From the NCBI RefSeq assembly GCF_900220965.1, contig NZ_OBQC01000006.1:1-64000 (forward strand): DNA of 64,000 bases, given 5' to 3'. The notes beneath the pieces are model-generated. The model saw only the letters and a list, made by a program, of their open reading frames with translations, was not told the DNA's origin and ran no database searches. This stretch comes from Ureibacillus acetophenoni. GTDB lineage: Bacteria > Bacillota > Bacilli > Bacillales_A > Planococcaceae. The position numbers and the translations under genes are program-made. Positions 36,137 through 44,999 of this stretch are shown piece by piece. Position 1 is the first letter of the stretch, and each line of letters opens with the position of its first letter.

Positions 36137-36178
36137 GATTCATGACACAACAATTTCGATTCATGACACAACAATTTC
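36137..36178. repeat. Exact 21-bp tandem duplication
   Basis: Two perfect head-to-tail copies of a 21-bp unit beginning GATTCATGACACAACAATTT occupy 36137-36157 and 36158-36178. Confidence 0.93.
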
Positions 36179-36280
36179 TTTATCTGAAAAAATGGGTGGA
36201 ATTAGGAAAGCAATTAGCCTATGTGTAATTGACATAGGAGCATAAATTGTGCTGATGACTAATTAGTGAGGTGAAGGTAA

Positions 36281-36460
36281 ATGGATCCACGTTTAAAACA
36301 ATTACTAGAAATGACTAGCCTCTATGGTACATTGGCAAAATATTATGAACATATTGACCCAGAAAAGCATATGTATTTTTATCAAAAACATTTTATGTAT
36401 GAAAAACAATTAGTGCAAATGTATTGGGCATTGCATGAGTCTGAACATTATCATAGATAA
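36281..36460 (+). CDS. Small conserved-looking protein, 59 aa
   Basis: An ATG at 36281 behind GTGAGGTGAAGG opens a 59-codon frame (MDPRLKQLLEMTSLYGTLA..) ending TAA 36460, and a 13-bp stem terminator follows within 15 nt. The protein is Tyr-, His- and Met-rich (YYEHIDPEKHMYFYQKH, MYWALHESEHYHR), with no membrane segment. I do not recognise the family. The complete set of ribosome site, frame and terminator supports a genuine gene. Confidence 0.7.
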   Translation: MDPRLKQLLEMTSLYGTLAKYYEHIDPEKHMYFYQKHFMYEKQLVQMYWALHESEHYHR

Positions 36461-36473
36461 AGCAAAATAAATA

Positions 36474-36515
36474 AAAGTCCTTTTCAACATGTTTAAAAAA
36501 GATGAAAAGGACTTT
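36474..36515. terminator. Bidirectional terminator
   Basis: AAAGTCCTTTTCA (36474-36486) pairs with TGAAAAGGACTTT (36503-36515), 13 bp perfect, between the small gene and the convergent flavin reductase gene. Confidence 0.85.
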
Positions 36516-36577
36516 ATTTCGTTATCTTTTAGCTATACTAGCTGATTGTCTTCCCAAATGGACTTTCAAACAGCTAC

Positions 36578-37117
36578 TTAGTTACGTACAGTTTTTAATG
36601 CTGTAGCCCAAGGAATAACTTGGTCTAACATGTCGTTAACTGATTGTACTTGGTGTTCAGATGGTTTGAATTCATTACCATTTACGAAATCAGTGAATAA
36701 AGATAATGCTGGGTGTACACGTACGTCAGCAACTGATAATTCACCAAGAATTCCACGTAAGTGTTCTGCAGCACGTGCTCCACCTACTGAACCGTAAGAT
36801 ACGATACCTGCAGCTTTGTTATTCCATTCTTCACGTAAGAAGTCTAATGCGTTTTTAAGAGCACCAGTGATAGAGTGGTTATATTCTTGAACGATGAATA
36901 CGAAACCATCTTGTTTTGCAACTGCTTGAGACCAAGCTGCAACACCAGAAGTGTCTCCACCAGCTTCACCTAAAAATGGTAATTTGAAATCTGCGATATC
37001 AATGATTTCATACTCTGCATCTCCGCGTTTGTCAGCGATTTCTTTAACCCATGCACCAACTTGTGGACTTACGCGTCCGTCACGTGTTGAACCTAAAACA
37101 ATACCAATTTTAACCAA
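36578..37117 (-). CDS. NADPH-dependent FMN reductase (flavodoxin-like fold)
   Basis: A 179-aa NAD(P)H:flavin/quinone reductase. VKIGIVLGSTRDGRVSPQVG is the FMN phosphate loop and FVFIVQEYNHSITGALKNALD is the second flavin contact. The start is a TTG at 37117, 8 nt after GGAGG; the frame continues 31 codons upstream but that stretch contains the operator and has no ribosome site. The upstream MhqR-like operator predicts induction by quinones or diamide. It could also serve the neighbouring HpaB-type oxygenase. Confidence 0.87.
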   Translation of the reverse strand: MVKIGIVLGSTRDGRVSPQVGAWVKEIADKRGDAEYEIIDIADFKLPFLGEAGGDTSGVAAWSQAVAKQDGFVFIVQEYNHSITGALKNALDFLREEWNNKAAGIVSYGSVGGARAAEHLRGILGELSVADVRVHPALSLFTDFVNGNEFKPSEHQVQSVNDMLDQVIPWATALKTVRN

Positions 37118-37161
37118 TTTATTTTCCTCCAATTTTATGTAATTTGTGAGCTCTGTTAAGC

Positions 37162-37194
37162 TATCTTGAATTCTAATATATTGAATTCGAGATA
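37162..37194 (-). promoter_or_regulatory. MhqR-like operator
   Basis: TATCTTGAATTC (37162-37173) and GAATTCGAGATA (37183-37194) form an inverted repeat with one mismatch. The right half extended leftwards resembles the B. subtilis MhqR box TATCTCGAATTCGAGATA (16 of 18, consensus recalled from memory). It lies 45-77 nt upstream of the flavin reductase start. Confidence 0.65.
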
Positions 37195-37377
37195 ATAGTA
37201 TCATCTTCATTATCTATCAGTCAATAATTTTGATTTCAACTAATTTTGCAAATACAAATAAACATATAATGAATTATTTACTTTTAAAAATACATATTGT
37301 TTTGACTTATGTATTAGAGAGGATTACTATTTTCTAAAAGTTATATAAAGTTTCTCAAATGGAGTGGTGCAAAAGAT

Positions 37378-38193
37378 ATGTTTGATTTCTTTTTTGAACT
37401 TAATACAATTCAACAAGTGATTGTAGCCACTATTTTTACTTGGGGTATGACTGCTTTAGGTGCAGCATTAGTTTTTACAACAAAGAAGTTTAATCAGCGC
37501 TATTTGGATTTTATGCTCGGTTTTGCAGGTGGAGTGATGATTGCAGCAAGCTTTTGGTCACTTCTGTCCCCTGCCCTAGAAATGGCTGAAGGTGGAAGAT
37601 TTCCTGCTTGGGTTCCCGTAGCAATTGGATTTCTACTAGGTGGCATGTTCTTATTCTTAGTAGATAAATTACTCCCCCATCTTCACCCAAATGCACCAAT
37701 GAAACATGCAGAAGGTATTTATCCAAAAAAACAAAAAAGGAGTACGCTCCTTGTGTTGGCAATCACTCTTCACAATATACCTGAAGGGTTAGCGATCGGC
37801 GTATCATTTGGAGCAGTTGCAATTGGTTCACCTTCAGCTTCATTAGCTGGTGCATTAGCACTTGCCATAGGAATTGGTATACAAAACATTCCCGAGGGTG
37901 TTGCTGTATCCATGCCGCTTTACCGTGATGGAATGTCTAAACGAGACAGTTTCTTGTTTGGTCAATTTTCTGGAATGGTCGAACCAATCTCAGCAATTAT
38001 AGGGTTTTTAGCTGTGGCATATATTGCACCGTTATTACCATTCGCACTAGCATTTGCAGCAGGTGCGATGATCTTTGTAGTCGCTGAAGAGGTAATCCCT
38101 AGCTCTCAAGAAAATGGCAACCAAGACCTTGCAGTCATTAGTTTAATGATTGGATTTACAATTATGATGATCTTAGATGTCGCTTTAGGATAA
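37378..38193 (+). CDS. ZIP family metal transporter
   Basis: A 271-aa, roughly eight-helix membrane protein of the ZIP family (ZupT-like). The two metal-binding motifs HNIPEGLAIG (TM4) and QNIPEGVAVS (TM5) are present, the second with Gln in place of the first His-position residue. A His-containing loop (HLHPNAPMKHAEG) lies between TM3 and TM4. It probably imports zinc or other divalent metals. A candidate promoter is TTGACT near 37302. It is monocistronic. Confidence 0.9.
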   Translation: MFDFFFELNTIQQVIVATIFTWGMTALGAALVFTTKKFNQRYLDFMLGFAGGVMIAASFWSLLSPALEMAEGGRFPAWVPVAIGFLLGGMFLFLVDKLLPHLHPNAPMKHAEGIYPKKQKRSTLLVLAITLHNIPEGLAIGVSFGAVAIGSPSASLAGALALAIGIGIQNIPEGVAVSMPLYRDGMSKRDSFLFGQFSGMVEPISAIIGFLAVAYIAPLLPFALAFAAGAMIFVVAEEVIPSSQENGNQDLAVISLMIGFTIMMILDVALG

Positions 38194-38200
38194 GTTTAAA

Positions 38201-38240
38201 GGGTGTACGAAATTGACTTCATTTTTCGTACACCCTATTT
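38201..38240 (+). terminator. ZIP gene terminator
   Basis: GGGTGTACGAAA (38201-38212) pairs with TTTCGTACACCC (38224-38235), then TATTTTTG. Confidence 0.88.
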
Positions 38241-38365
38241 TTGTCATGAGTTACATAATACGCATAATAAAAAATCTAAAAAAAGTGCATCATTTTCATT
38301 CATTCTATGATAATATATTTTTTATTTTTACGTATTTGATGAACTATTTTGGAAAGAGGTTGACC

Positions 38366-39742
38366 ATGTCAGAAACAATTCAACAACCTAAGGAAAAGTT
38401 TGGTCTATTTCAATTAACTTGGCCGATTTTCTTAGAGATTTTTTTATTTATGTTAATGGGGTTAGCAGATACGTTCATGCTAGCATCAGTATCTGACGAT
38501 GCGGTTTCTGGTGTTGGAACTGCTAACCAGTATATACAAATTGCAATTTTAATTTTAGGGGTTGTTGGTAGTGGAGCTTCCATTGTAGTCTCCCAGTATC
38601 TTGGATCTCGCCAATTTCAAGAAGCAACAAAAATATCAGCTTTAGCGATTACACTTAATATTTGTGTAGGTTTTATTATTTCAATTGTATTTATTTTTTC
38701 GTCAAATTTATTAATGAAGATGATGAATTTACAAGGTGATGTTCTTGAATATGCATCCACTTATTTAAATATCGTTGGTGGAGCGATTTTCTTACAGGCG
38801 ATTATTACTTCATTAGCTGCCATTATTCGCGTTCACGGATGGACGAAGCAAACGATGTACGTGTCCCTAGGTATGAATGTCCTTCACGTTGTATTAAACT
38901 ACATTTTAATATTCGGTAACTTCGGAGCTCCAGAACTAGGTGTTCAAGGTGCCGCTATATCAACTGTAGTAAGTCGTTTACTCGCAGTATTTGTTTTCGT
39001 CTGGCTTTACTATCAAGTGTTAGAAGTGAAAGTACAGTTTAAGACATTCTTTACATTTTCTAAAGATTACGTACGTAAAATTTTGTCTATCGGAATCCCT
39101 AGCGCACTAGAACAAATTATGTACCAAGTGTGTCAAATTGTTTTCCTGTACTATGTAACTTACTTAGGTACAGAGGCACTCGCAGCACGTCAATACGCAG
39201 TAAATATTTCAATGTTCACTTACCTTTTTGCAATGGCGATCGGTATGGGGACAGCAATTATTGTTGGACGTTATGTAGGAGCTGGAAGGCAAGATGATGC
39301 TTATAAACAACTTTGGGTTAGTGTAAAAGCAGCAATGATTTTCACACTAGTTATGGTTACGATTGTAATCATTTTCCGGGAGCAATTGATGGATGTTTTC
39401 ACAGATAACCCAGATGTAATTAAAATTGGTGTTTCTGTTCTATTACTCAGTATTTTACTTGAGACAGGTAGAACAGTTAATATCACTATTATTAATACAC
39501 TACGAGCTACAGGTGATGCACGATTCCCTGTAAAAATCGGCTTCTTATCGATGATTTGTATGAGCTTGCCTCTTGGATATTTACTCGTCTTTGTATTCGA
39601 TTTAGGATTAGTGGGAGTTTGGCTAGCTATTGCAGCAGATGAATGGTGCCGGGCAATCATTGTATTCTTTAGATGGAAGAGTAGAAAATGGGAAAAGTAT
39701 GCATTAGTTACACCAAAAACAGCAGAAGAAACTCCAAATTAA
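38366..39742 (+). CDS. MATE family efflux transporter
   Basis: A 458-aa, twelve-helix multidrug and toxin extrusion protein made of two homologous halves. The first half begins FQLTWPIFLEIFLFMLMGLADTF and the second KILSIGIPSALEQIMYQV. It likely exports cationic compounds using Na+ or H+. The start is at 38366 after GGAAAGAGG; a 51-codon in-frame extension upstream covers the previous terminator and is not coding. It is monocistronic with a strong terminator. Confidence 0.92.
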   Translation: MSETIQQPKEKFGLFQLTWPIFLEIFLFMLMGLADTFMLASVSDDAVSGVGTANQYIQIAILILGVVGSGASIVVSQYLGSRQFQEATKISALAITLNICVGFIISIVFIFSSNLLMKMMNLQGDVLEYASTYLNIVGGAIFLQAIITSLAAIIRVHGWTKQTMYVSLGMNVLHVVLNYILIFGNFGAPELGVQGAAISTVVSRLLAVFVFVWLYYQVLEVKVQFKTFFTFSKDYVRKILSIGIPSALEQIMYQVCQIVFLYYVTYLGTEALAARQYAVNISMFTYLFAMAIGMGTAIIVGRYVGAGRQDDAYKQLWVSVKAAMIFTLVMVTIVIIFREQLMDVFTDNPDVIKIGVSVLLLSILLETGRTVNITIINTLRATGDARFPVKIGFLSMICMSLPLGYLLVFVFDLGLVGVWLAIAADEWCRAIIVFFRWKSRKWEKYALVTPKTAEETPN

Positions 39743-39743
39743 A

Positions 39744-39767
39744 AAGCGCATTATGCGCTTTTTTTGC
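39744..39767 (+). terminator. MATE gene terminator
   Basis: AAGCGCA (39744-39750) pairs with TGCGCTT (39754-39760), followed by TTTTTG. Confidence 0.92.
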
Positions 39768-39780
39768 TTATTAAAATAAA

Positions 39781-39806
39781 AATCCTATAAAACAGTTTAT
39801 AGGATT
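39781..39806 (-). terminator. Terminator overlapping the coiled-coil gene stop
   Basis: An 11-bp perfect stem, AATCCTATAAA (39781-39791) with TTTATAGGATT (39796-39806). On the minus strand TTTATTTTAAT follows. Its upstream arm includes the stop codon region. Confidence 0.85.
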
Positions 39807-40641
39807 AGGCTTCTTCTCTTTTTTCATTTTCGTTACTACTAACTTCAATTGTTGAAGGTTGAATGATATTATTTTTTATTTTTTGTATATAGTTAACTAC
39901 CTGATCGTACACTTTCTCCATTTTCTCTTCTAAGTAATTTGTACGTTCAAACAATACGAATCTTACATGATCGATTTGGTGAACAATTTTATCAATAATC
40001 CCCTCTTGCCCATCAACCCGATGAATCACTTCTTGTTGGGTCTCTTCTATCGTTGTAATTTTATCAGCAATTTGTTGTTGTAATTCTGTTTGTTCATCCA
40101 TTTTATGAAGTATTTTTTCACTTACCACATTCACTGTTTCGAATTGACCGATGACATCATCCTTAAGTGATGCAAGCGAATCTAATTTTTGTTGAATTTC
40201 TTCTTTTGCATCAACTAATGCATTTAGTTCTTTCAACACTTCTACTTGTGAGCTAGCTAAATTTTGTACATGTAACTTTAATTCCACTTTATCTCTTTGA
40301 TCATTTATAATGAGATCTTCTAGATTTGCTTGTTTATTTTCAAGTTTTTTAAGCCATGTGACAATTTGTTTTTCTATTTTTTCATGCTCTTTATGAAGAA
40401 CTCTTAATTCATACATTTGATGTTCTATCTCTCTCCATTGTCTTTTTTGTTGGATATGATATTTATCTTGAGTAGTATTAATTCCCTCAATTGATTTATG
40501 AATCGACTTATTAGAAGCTTTCTGCTCCTTTACAAATTCAGTAAATGCATTGATGCAATATTCTACTTGATTCGGTTCTATTAAAGCGCCTTTATTTTTA
40601 AAGACATCTGGGTGCTGTTTTTTATTTATAAACAATCCCAT
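39805..40641 (-). CDS. Long coiled-coil protein, 278 aa
   Basis: A cytoplasmic protein, with no signal or membrane helix, whose residues 30-265 are nearly continuous coiled coil (heptads such as IEKQIVTWLKKLENKQANLEDL and HKMDEQTELQQQIADKITTIEETQQEV). The start is set at ATG 40641 (MGLFINKKQHPDVF), preceded by AGGGGGTG; an upstream GTG start three codons earlier is less likely. I do not recognise a family. It has its own terminator and no clear operon partners. Confidence 0.65.
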   Translation of the reverse strand: MGLFINKKQHPDVFKNKGALIEPNQVEYCINAFTEFVKEQKASNKSIHKSIEGINTTQDKYHIQQKRQWREIEHQMYELRVLHKEHEKIEKQIVTWLKKLENKQANLEDLIINDQRDKVELKLHVQNLASSQVEVLKELNALVDAKEEIQQKLDSLASLKDDVIGQFETVNVVSEKILHKMDEQTELQQQIADKITTIEETQQEVIHRVDGQEGIIDKIVHQIDHVRFVLFERTNYLEEKMEKVYDQVVNYIQKIKNNIIQPSTIEVSSNENEKREEA

Positions 40642-40723
40642 ACAAAACACCCCCTGTTTTTCTTTTCTATAGTATGCAGTTTAGGTAGGAATGGGCACTG
40701 TATCATAGGAAGTGAACATAAAA

Positions 40724-40763
40724 GGGAATGTCTAGAAAGTAAAAAAACTTTCCAGACATTCCC
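40724..40763 (-). terminator. Terminator downstream of the 184-aa flavin reductase gene
   Basis: GGGAATGTCT.GAAAG pairs with CTTTC.AGACATTCCC (40724-40763); the minus strand ends TTTTATG. Confidence 0.8.
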
Positions 40764-40804
40764 TACTTACTAATGGAGTTTTCCTTTAAATCTATTGCTT
40801 CTGC

Positions 40805-40873
40805 GGTGGTCACATCAAGATGTCACCATCCTGGGCGCAAAGGGTGCGTCTCAAAAGTGAACTTTTCAGACGC
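40805..40873. repeat. Pair of adjacent inverted repeats
   Basis: One dyad, about 40805-40831 (TGGTCACATC with GATGTCACCA, one mismatch), is followed by a second 13-bp dyad, GCGTCTCAAAAGT (40846-40858) with ACTTTTCAGACGC (40861-40873), with one mismatch. Both lie in the 3' region of the flavin reductase gene, between its stop and its T-run terminator. Neither has a T-run. Confidence 0.65.
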
Positions 40874-40878
40874 CCCCT

Positions 40879-41433
40879 TTAATGATGATCAACAGGTTGT
40901 TTCGGTAATGTTTGACTTAACTTACAGTATTGCACGAATACTCGAGCTAATTCTTTCAGTCGATTTTGAATATCTTCATCAACAATTTTATCATTTTTGT
41001 CAAAATGAGATGTATGTGTGTATACGTAATTTGGTGTCACTAAACAACGGAAGTAATCTAGGATTGGTTTAAATTGATTCTCTACAACTAAATGATGTTG
41101 ATACGTTCCACCCGTTGCCACAATGGATGCAGGTTTATAGCGTAATGCCTTAGGTGAAATCATATCTAATGCATTTTTTAACACGCCTGGAATTGATGCT
41201 TGATAGATTGGCGTTGCAAAAATATATCCATCAGCCTCTTCTATTTTTTGTATCATCATTTGCATATCTTGATTTAGTGGACTTCCATCTAAAATTTGGT
41301 GTTTTAGCTTAGAAAAATATAAAATTTCTAGCTCTAAACTACTATCGTATTCCTTAATATAATGTTCGACTTGGCTTAGTATCGCACCGGTTTTAGTTCC
41401 AAACACTGTGCCATCTACAAGTAGAATCTTCAT
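40879..41433 (-). CDS. NADPH-dependent FMN reductase, SsuE-like
   Basis: A 184-aa flavodoxin-fold reductase: KILLVDGTVFGTKTG at the N terminus, ADGYIFATPIYQASIPGVLKNALD at the flavin contact, and a C-terminal helix with IQNRLKELARVF. It is more SsuE-like than the reductase at 36.6 kb. It likely supplies reduced flavin or reduces quinones or azo compounds. It ends with an unusual HH tail. The ATG at 41433 follows GGAGGAAAG. Confidence 0.82.
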   Translation of the reverse strand: MKILLVDGTVFGTKTGAILSQVEHYIKEYDSSLELEILYFSKLKHQILDGSPLNQDMQMMIQKIEEADGYIFATPIYQASIPGVLKNALDMISPKALRYKPASIVATGGTYQHHLVVENQFKPILDYFRCLVTPNYVYTHTSHFDKNDKIVDEDIQNRLKELARVFVQYCKLSQTLPKQPVDHH

Positions 41434-41871
41434 GTTGTCTTTCCTCCATCTATCTCTAATTCCTTTTAATATTCAACAACTATTGTTTATGTACCAAAAT
41501 TTTTAGAGCAATCTCAGAAAAAATCCGGGCTCAAATACGAAAAGCACATATTGATTGTTATTTTAACAGATGAAACTAGTAAGGAATAGGAAACAAGTTT
41601 TAAAAGGTTTGAAATTCAGCCTTTTGTCTTAGGTTTTTCACCTTTTTAAATTTTCCTTCTGTAAATATTCTTCATAATTATAGTATTCCGTAGATCGTCC
41701 AATTTCTTTGCAATTCTCTCATATTTTTATTTAATTTTTTCATTTTCTCCTGTCTTACTGCATACATTTTTAAAATCAAACACTAATACTAATTTAACAA
41801 TTTAGTATTTTTACACATACTTTCGAAGTTTACACCATAACTTAGTATGGATTGGAAAGGATGGGATTCTC
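41434..41871. other. Intergenic region without a supportable gene
   Basis: About 440 AT-rich bases between divergent genes. On the minus strand around 41625-41740 there are short coding-like stretches in shifting frames after a GGAGAAAATG; they are too damaged to call. No terminators or known regulatory motifs were seen. Confidence 0.4.
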
Positions 41872-42921
41872 TTGAACAAAGACACAGTAAGACTATCAGA
41901 AAAAAAGAAAATTGCTTTTATTGTAGAACAGTGCCAAACGAAAGGAATTTATCCTCTTGAACGCGTTGCTACATTAGCAAAATCATTGGAAGAAGAAGAA
42001 ACAGTTTGGATTTTCTTAAAGACAACAAGTAATGAAGAAATTCAAATTTTTACTAACGAGCAAATTACACCAATTCTTTTTGACAATTACAACGAATTAA
42101 CAAAACATATTCGTAATCTTCAACCTGATTTAATTGTTCAAGATGGGAAAGATACACTGATTGAGCATGTGGAACAATTGAAACCTTATTGTAAAACACT
42201 TGTGCATTTTGATGACTTTGGAGATGGTGCTCAGTTTGCGGATTGCAATATTATTGCACTCTTCGAGGAAACAAAAGAAAATATGGCACAAAATACACTT
42301 GCTGGCCCTTACGCATTTGCGGTTACAGATACAATACGCCAAATTGCAGAATCACGTGCATCAAACGAATTGTCCAGTCCTCCTCATATAGTTGTGGCAT
42401 ACGAAGATGGGGATGAAAATAATTTAACTTACCGTACTTTACGTCATTTAACACAACTAAACATTCCTTTAAAAGTAACGGTTGCAATTGACCGTGATTA
42501 TAAACACTCTGTAGAAGATTTACAAATGATGGTATTAACTAGACGTAATACTAAAATCTTTAAACATGAACGAGCTTTAGAACAGTTATTAACTGAAGCA
42601 GATATTGTTATTTGTAATGCAAGTTACTCACCTTATAAAGTTGCGGCCGTAGGAGTACCATGTATAACAGCAGCACAAAATGAACTAGAATTAAATAATT
42701 CCTTCCCTAGAGAACAACATGGCTTTATTCATTTAGGCCTTGGAAGGAAAATGAAACAATCCAATATTCAAAATGCGGTAATGGAGTTTTTATTACACGA
42801 ATCAAGACGTGAGCGTGCAGTTCGAAAGCAACTAGAGCTAGAAATTATCGATAACAATGAAGTATTAAAATCGTTATTATTAGACTTCGCTTACGAACGT
42901 CATAATATGGTATCTTTATAG
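41872..42921 (+). CDS. PseG/SpsG-like GT-B fold protein
   Basis: A 349-aa protein starting at TTG 41872 behind GGAAAGG. The plan resembles PseG/SpsG UDP-sugar hydrolases and related spore-coat polysaccharide proteins: an N-terminal half with LQPDLIVQDGKDT and LVHFDDFGDGAQFADCNII, and a C-terminal half with TEADIVICNASYSPYKVAAVGVPCITAA. The N-terminal glycine-rich GxGHxxR motif of PseG is degenerate (KGIYPLERV), so activity on a UDP-sugar is doubtful. No other surface-polysaccharide gene is near. Confidence 0.6.
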   Translation: MNKDTVRLSEKKKIAFIVEQCQTKGIYPLERVATLAKSLEEEETVWIFLKTTSNEEIQIFTNEQITPILFDNYNELTKHIRNLQPDLIVQDGKDTLIEHVEQLKPYCKTLVHFDDFGDGAQFADCNIIALFEETKENMAQNTLAGPYAFAVTDTIRQIAESRASNELSSPPHIVVAYEDGDENNLTYRTLRHLTQLNIPLKVTVAIDRDYKHSVEDLQMMVLTRRNTKIFKHERALEQLLTEADIVICNASYSPYKVAAVGVPCITAAQNELELNNSFPREQHGFIHLGLGRKMKQSNIQNAVMEFLLHESRRERAVRKQLELEIIDNNEVLKSLLLDFAYERHNMVSL

Positions 42922-42939
42922 ATTGCTATTTTAAATATA

Positions 42940-42987
42940 AGTAGTCTCCACTCTCTATTTAAATGAAGTGGAGGCTGCTTTTTATTA
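42940..42987 (+). terminator. Terminator after the PseG-like gene
   Basis: AGTAGTCTCCACT (42940-42952) pairs with AGTGGAGGCTGCT (42967-42979) with one wobble, followed by TTTTTATTATTTTTT. Confidence 0.9.
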
Positions 42988-43137
42988 TTTTTTAATAACT
43001 TTGAGCACATTGGATTTATTCTTGCAATTGGGCTTCATTTCATAATGAAATCCCCTCTTCAACTGTGTTACAATGTTGGATAGATATTTTTAAGTGCAAA
43101 TCAATGGATGAAATTTCTTATAAAGGGGCAACAAAAA

Positions 43138-43326
43138 ATGCTTACTAAACGAGAACTTGAACAACAAATTGCTGAATTGAAAATGGATTATATTAATTTA
43201 CAAGGTGATATGGAAAAGCTTGAACAAACAGGTCATGCCGGTTCTGTTGCACAAGCTGTTGAACGCCTTGAAAGAATGGAAAAACAACTGGCTGAACTGA
43301 ATAAGCAGCTCGCGGCGTTGTCATAA
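43138..43326 (+). CDS. SE1832-like small coiled-coil protein
   Basis: A 62-aa protein starting at ATG 43138, 8-9 nt after AAAGGGG; an earlier in-frame start lacks a ribosome site. The sequence MLTKRELEQQIAELKMDYINLQGDMEKLE followed by heptads to the end matches the SE1832 family of small proteins known from staphylococci and bacilli, whose function is unknown. It is 56 nt ahead of the ABC-F gene on the same strand. Confidence 0.75.
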   Translation: MLTKRELEQQIAELKMDYINLQGDMEKLEQTGHAGSVAQAVERLERMEKQLAELNKQLAALS

Positions 43327-43382
43327 CCCGCGTTTTTTTATGGGTTTTTTATTAATTTATAAATTTGGAGGAACTAATTTTT

Positions 43383-44951
43383 ATGGCAATATTAACAGTT
43401 GAAAACTTAGGCCATTCCTTCGGGGATCGTACCCTATTTAAAGATGTATCATTTCGTCTTGTTGAAGGTGATCATATTGGACTTGTAGGTGCTAATGGGG
43501 TTGGTAAATCAACCTTAATGGGGATTATTACAGGTCAAACAATACATGATACTGGTAAAGTTGAATGGTTACCTGGAACACATTACGGTTATTTGGATCA
43601 GCATACTGTGTTAACAGCTGGCAGAACGATGCGTGATGTACTACGTGATGCCTTTCTCCCCCTTTATAAAAAAGAAGCTGAAATGAATGAAATCACTTCT
43701 AAAATGGCTGATGCTACTCCTGAAGAACTTGAAACATTACTTGAGCAAATGGCAGACATTCAAGATGCCCTTGATGCAGGTGATTTTTATACTTTAGATA
43801 TGAAAATTGAGGAAGTTGCTCGTGGTTTAGGTTTAGATGCGATTGGACTTGAGCGTGACGTTGCTGCATTATCAGGTGGTCAACGTACAAAAGTTTTACT
43901 TGCGAAGTTACTGCTTGAAAAACCAAAAGTATTATTACTTGATGAGCCAACAAACTATTTGGACGAAGAGCATATTACGTGGCTTTCTAATTATTTGAAA
44001 AACTACCCTCATGCATTTTTATTAATCTCACATGATACGGAATTTATGAACGGTGTCGTAGATGTCATTTTCCATTTAGAGTTTACTAAAATGACTCGCT
44101 ATACGGCGACTTACGAAAAGTTCTTAGAGTTAGCTGAAATTAATAAACGTCAACATATTGACGCTTATGAAAAACAGCAAGAATTTATTAAAAAGCAAGA
44201 AGAGTTCATTGCAAAAAACAAAGCACGTTATTCAACGACAGGTCGTGCGAAGTCTCGTGCGAAACAGTTAGATCGTTTAGAACGTATCGATCGCCCAGAA
44301 ACAGCTGTAAAACCAGAGTTTGGATTTAAAGAAGCACGTGCTTCCAGTCGATTCGTTGTAGAAGCAGACAATCTATTAATTGGTTATGATAAATCAAAAC
44401 CACTTTTACCTCCACTATCATTCACGATAGAACGTGGAGAAAAGATTGCTTTAATCGGGATGAATGGTGTTGGTAAATCGACATTACTGAAAACAATGCT
44501 AGGAAAGATTGATGCCCTTGGTGGAAAAGTTGGGCGCGGTGATTTCTTAATTCCTTCTTATTTTGAACAGGAAGTAAAGGCTGGGAACATTACACCAATT
44601 GATGATGTATGGAATGCGTTCCCTAGTATGGATCAACACCAAGTTCGTGCTGCCCTTGCCCGTGCTGGTTTGAAAAACGAACATATTTCACGCCCATTAA
44701 ATTCCCTTTCTGGTGGAGAACAAGCTAAAGTTCGTCTATGTAAGTTAATGATGGAAGAATCGAACTGGCTTGTTTTTGACGAACCTACAAACCACTTAGA
44801 TGTAGATGCAAAAGCAGAATTAAAACGCGCCATGCAGGAATACAAAGGAACGATCGTGTTAGTATCCCACGAACCTGAATTTTACGAAGGACTTGCTACA
44901 AAGGTCTGGAATGTACAAGATTGGTTTACGACTGGTAAGACGGATATATAA
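43383..44951 (+). CDS. ABC-F family ATPase
   Basis: A 522-aa soluble protein with two ABC domains and no membrane part. Walker A motifs are GANGVGKST and GMNGVGKST, signatures LSGGQRTKVLL and LSGGEQAKVRL, Walker B motifs LLLDEPTNYLD and LVFDEPTNHLD. The linker (about residues 235-310) is rich in charged residues, as in ABC-F proteins that act at the ribosomal E site. The start is at 43383 behind GGAGG. It may be a housekeeping translation factor or an antibiotic-protection protein; I cannot assign the subgroup with confidence. Confidence 0.9.
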   Translation: MAILTVENLGHSFGDRTLFKDVSFRLVEGDHIGLVGANGVGKSTLMGIITGQTIHDTGKVEWLPGTHYGYLDQHTVLTAGRTMRDVLRDAFLPLYKKEAEMNEITSKMADATPEELETLLEQMADIQDALDAGDFYTLDMKIEEVARGLGLDAIGLERDVAALSGGQRTKVLLAKLLLEKPKVLLLDEPTNYLDEEHITWLSNYLKNYPHAFLLISHDTEFMNGVVDVIFHLEFTKMTRYTATYEKFLELAEINKRQHIDAYEKQQEFIKKQEEFIAKNKARYSTTGRAKSRAKQLDRLERIDRPETAVKPEFGFKEARASSRFVVEADNLLIGYDKSKPLLPPLSFTIERGEKIALIGMNGVGKSTLLKTMLGKIDALGGKVGRGDFLIPSYFEQEVKAGNITPIDDVWNAFPSMDQHQVRAALARAGLKNEHISRPLNSLSGGEQAKVRLCKLMMEESNWLVFDEPTNHLDVDAKAELKRAMQEYKGTIVLVSHEPEFYEGLATKVWNVQDWFTTGKTDI

Positions 44952-44960
44952 GAGTAGTTG

Positions 44961-44999
44961 AAACCGCGGAGTGTATGTTATACTCACCGCGGTTTTTGT
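44961..44999 (+). terminator. ABC-F gene terminator
   Basis: AAACCGCGG (44961-44969) pairs with CCGCGGTTT (44987-44995), then TT. Confidence 0.92.

Noticed and set aside
38213-38365. N-terminal extension of the MATE protein
   Set aside because: It overlaps the terminator of the ZIP gene and has no ribosome site; the MATE family start is at 38366.
41625-41745. Minus-strand small protein after GGAGAAAATG
   Set aside because: Coding-like stretches fall in different frames within about 100 bases; no single frame or family could be supported.
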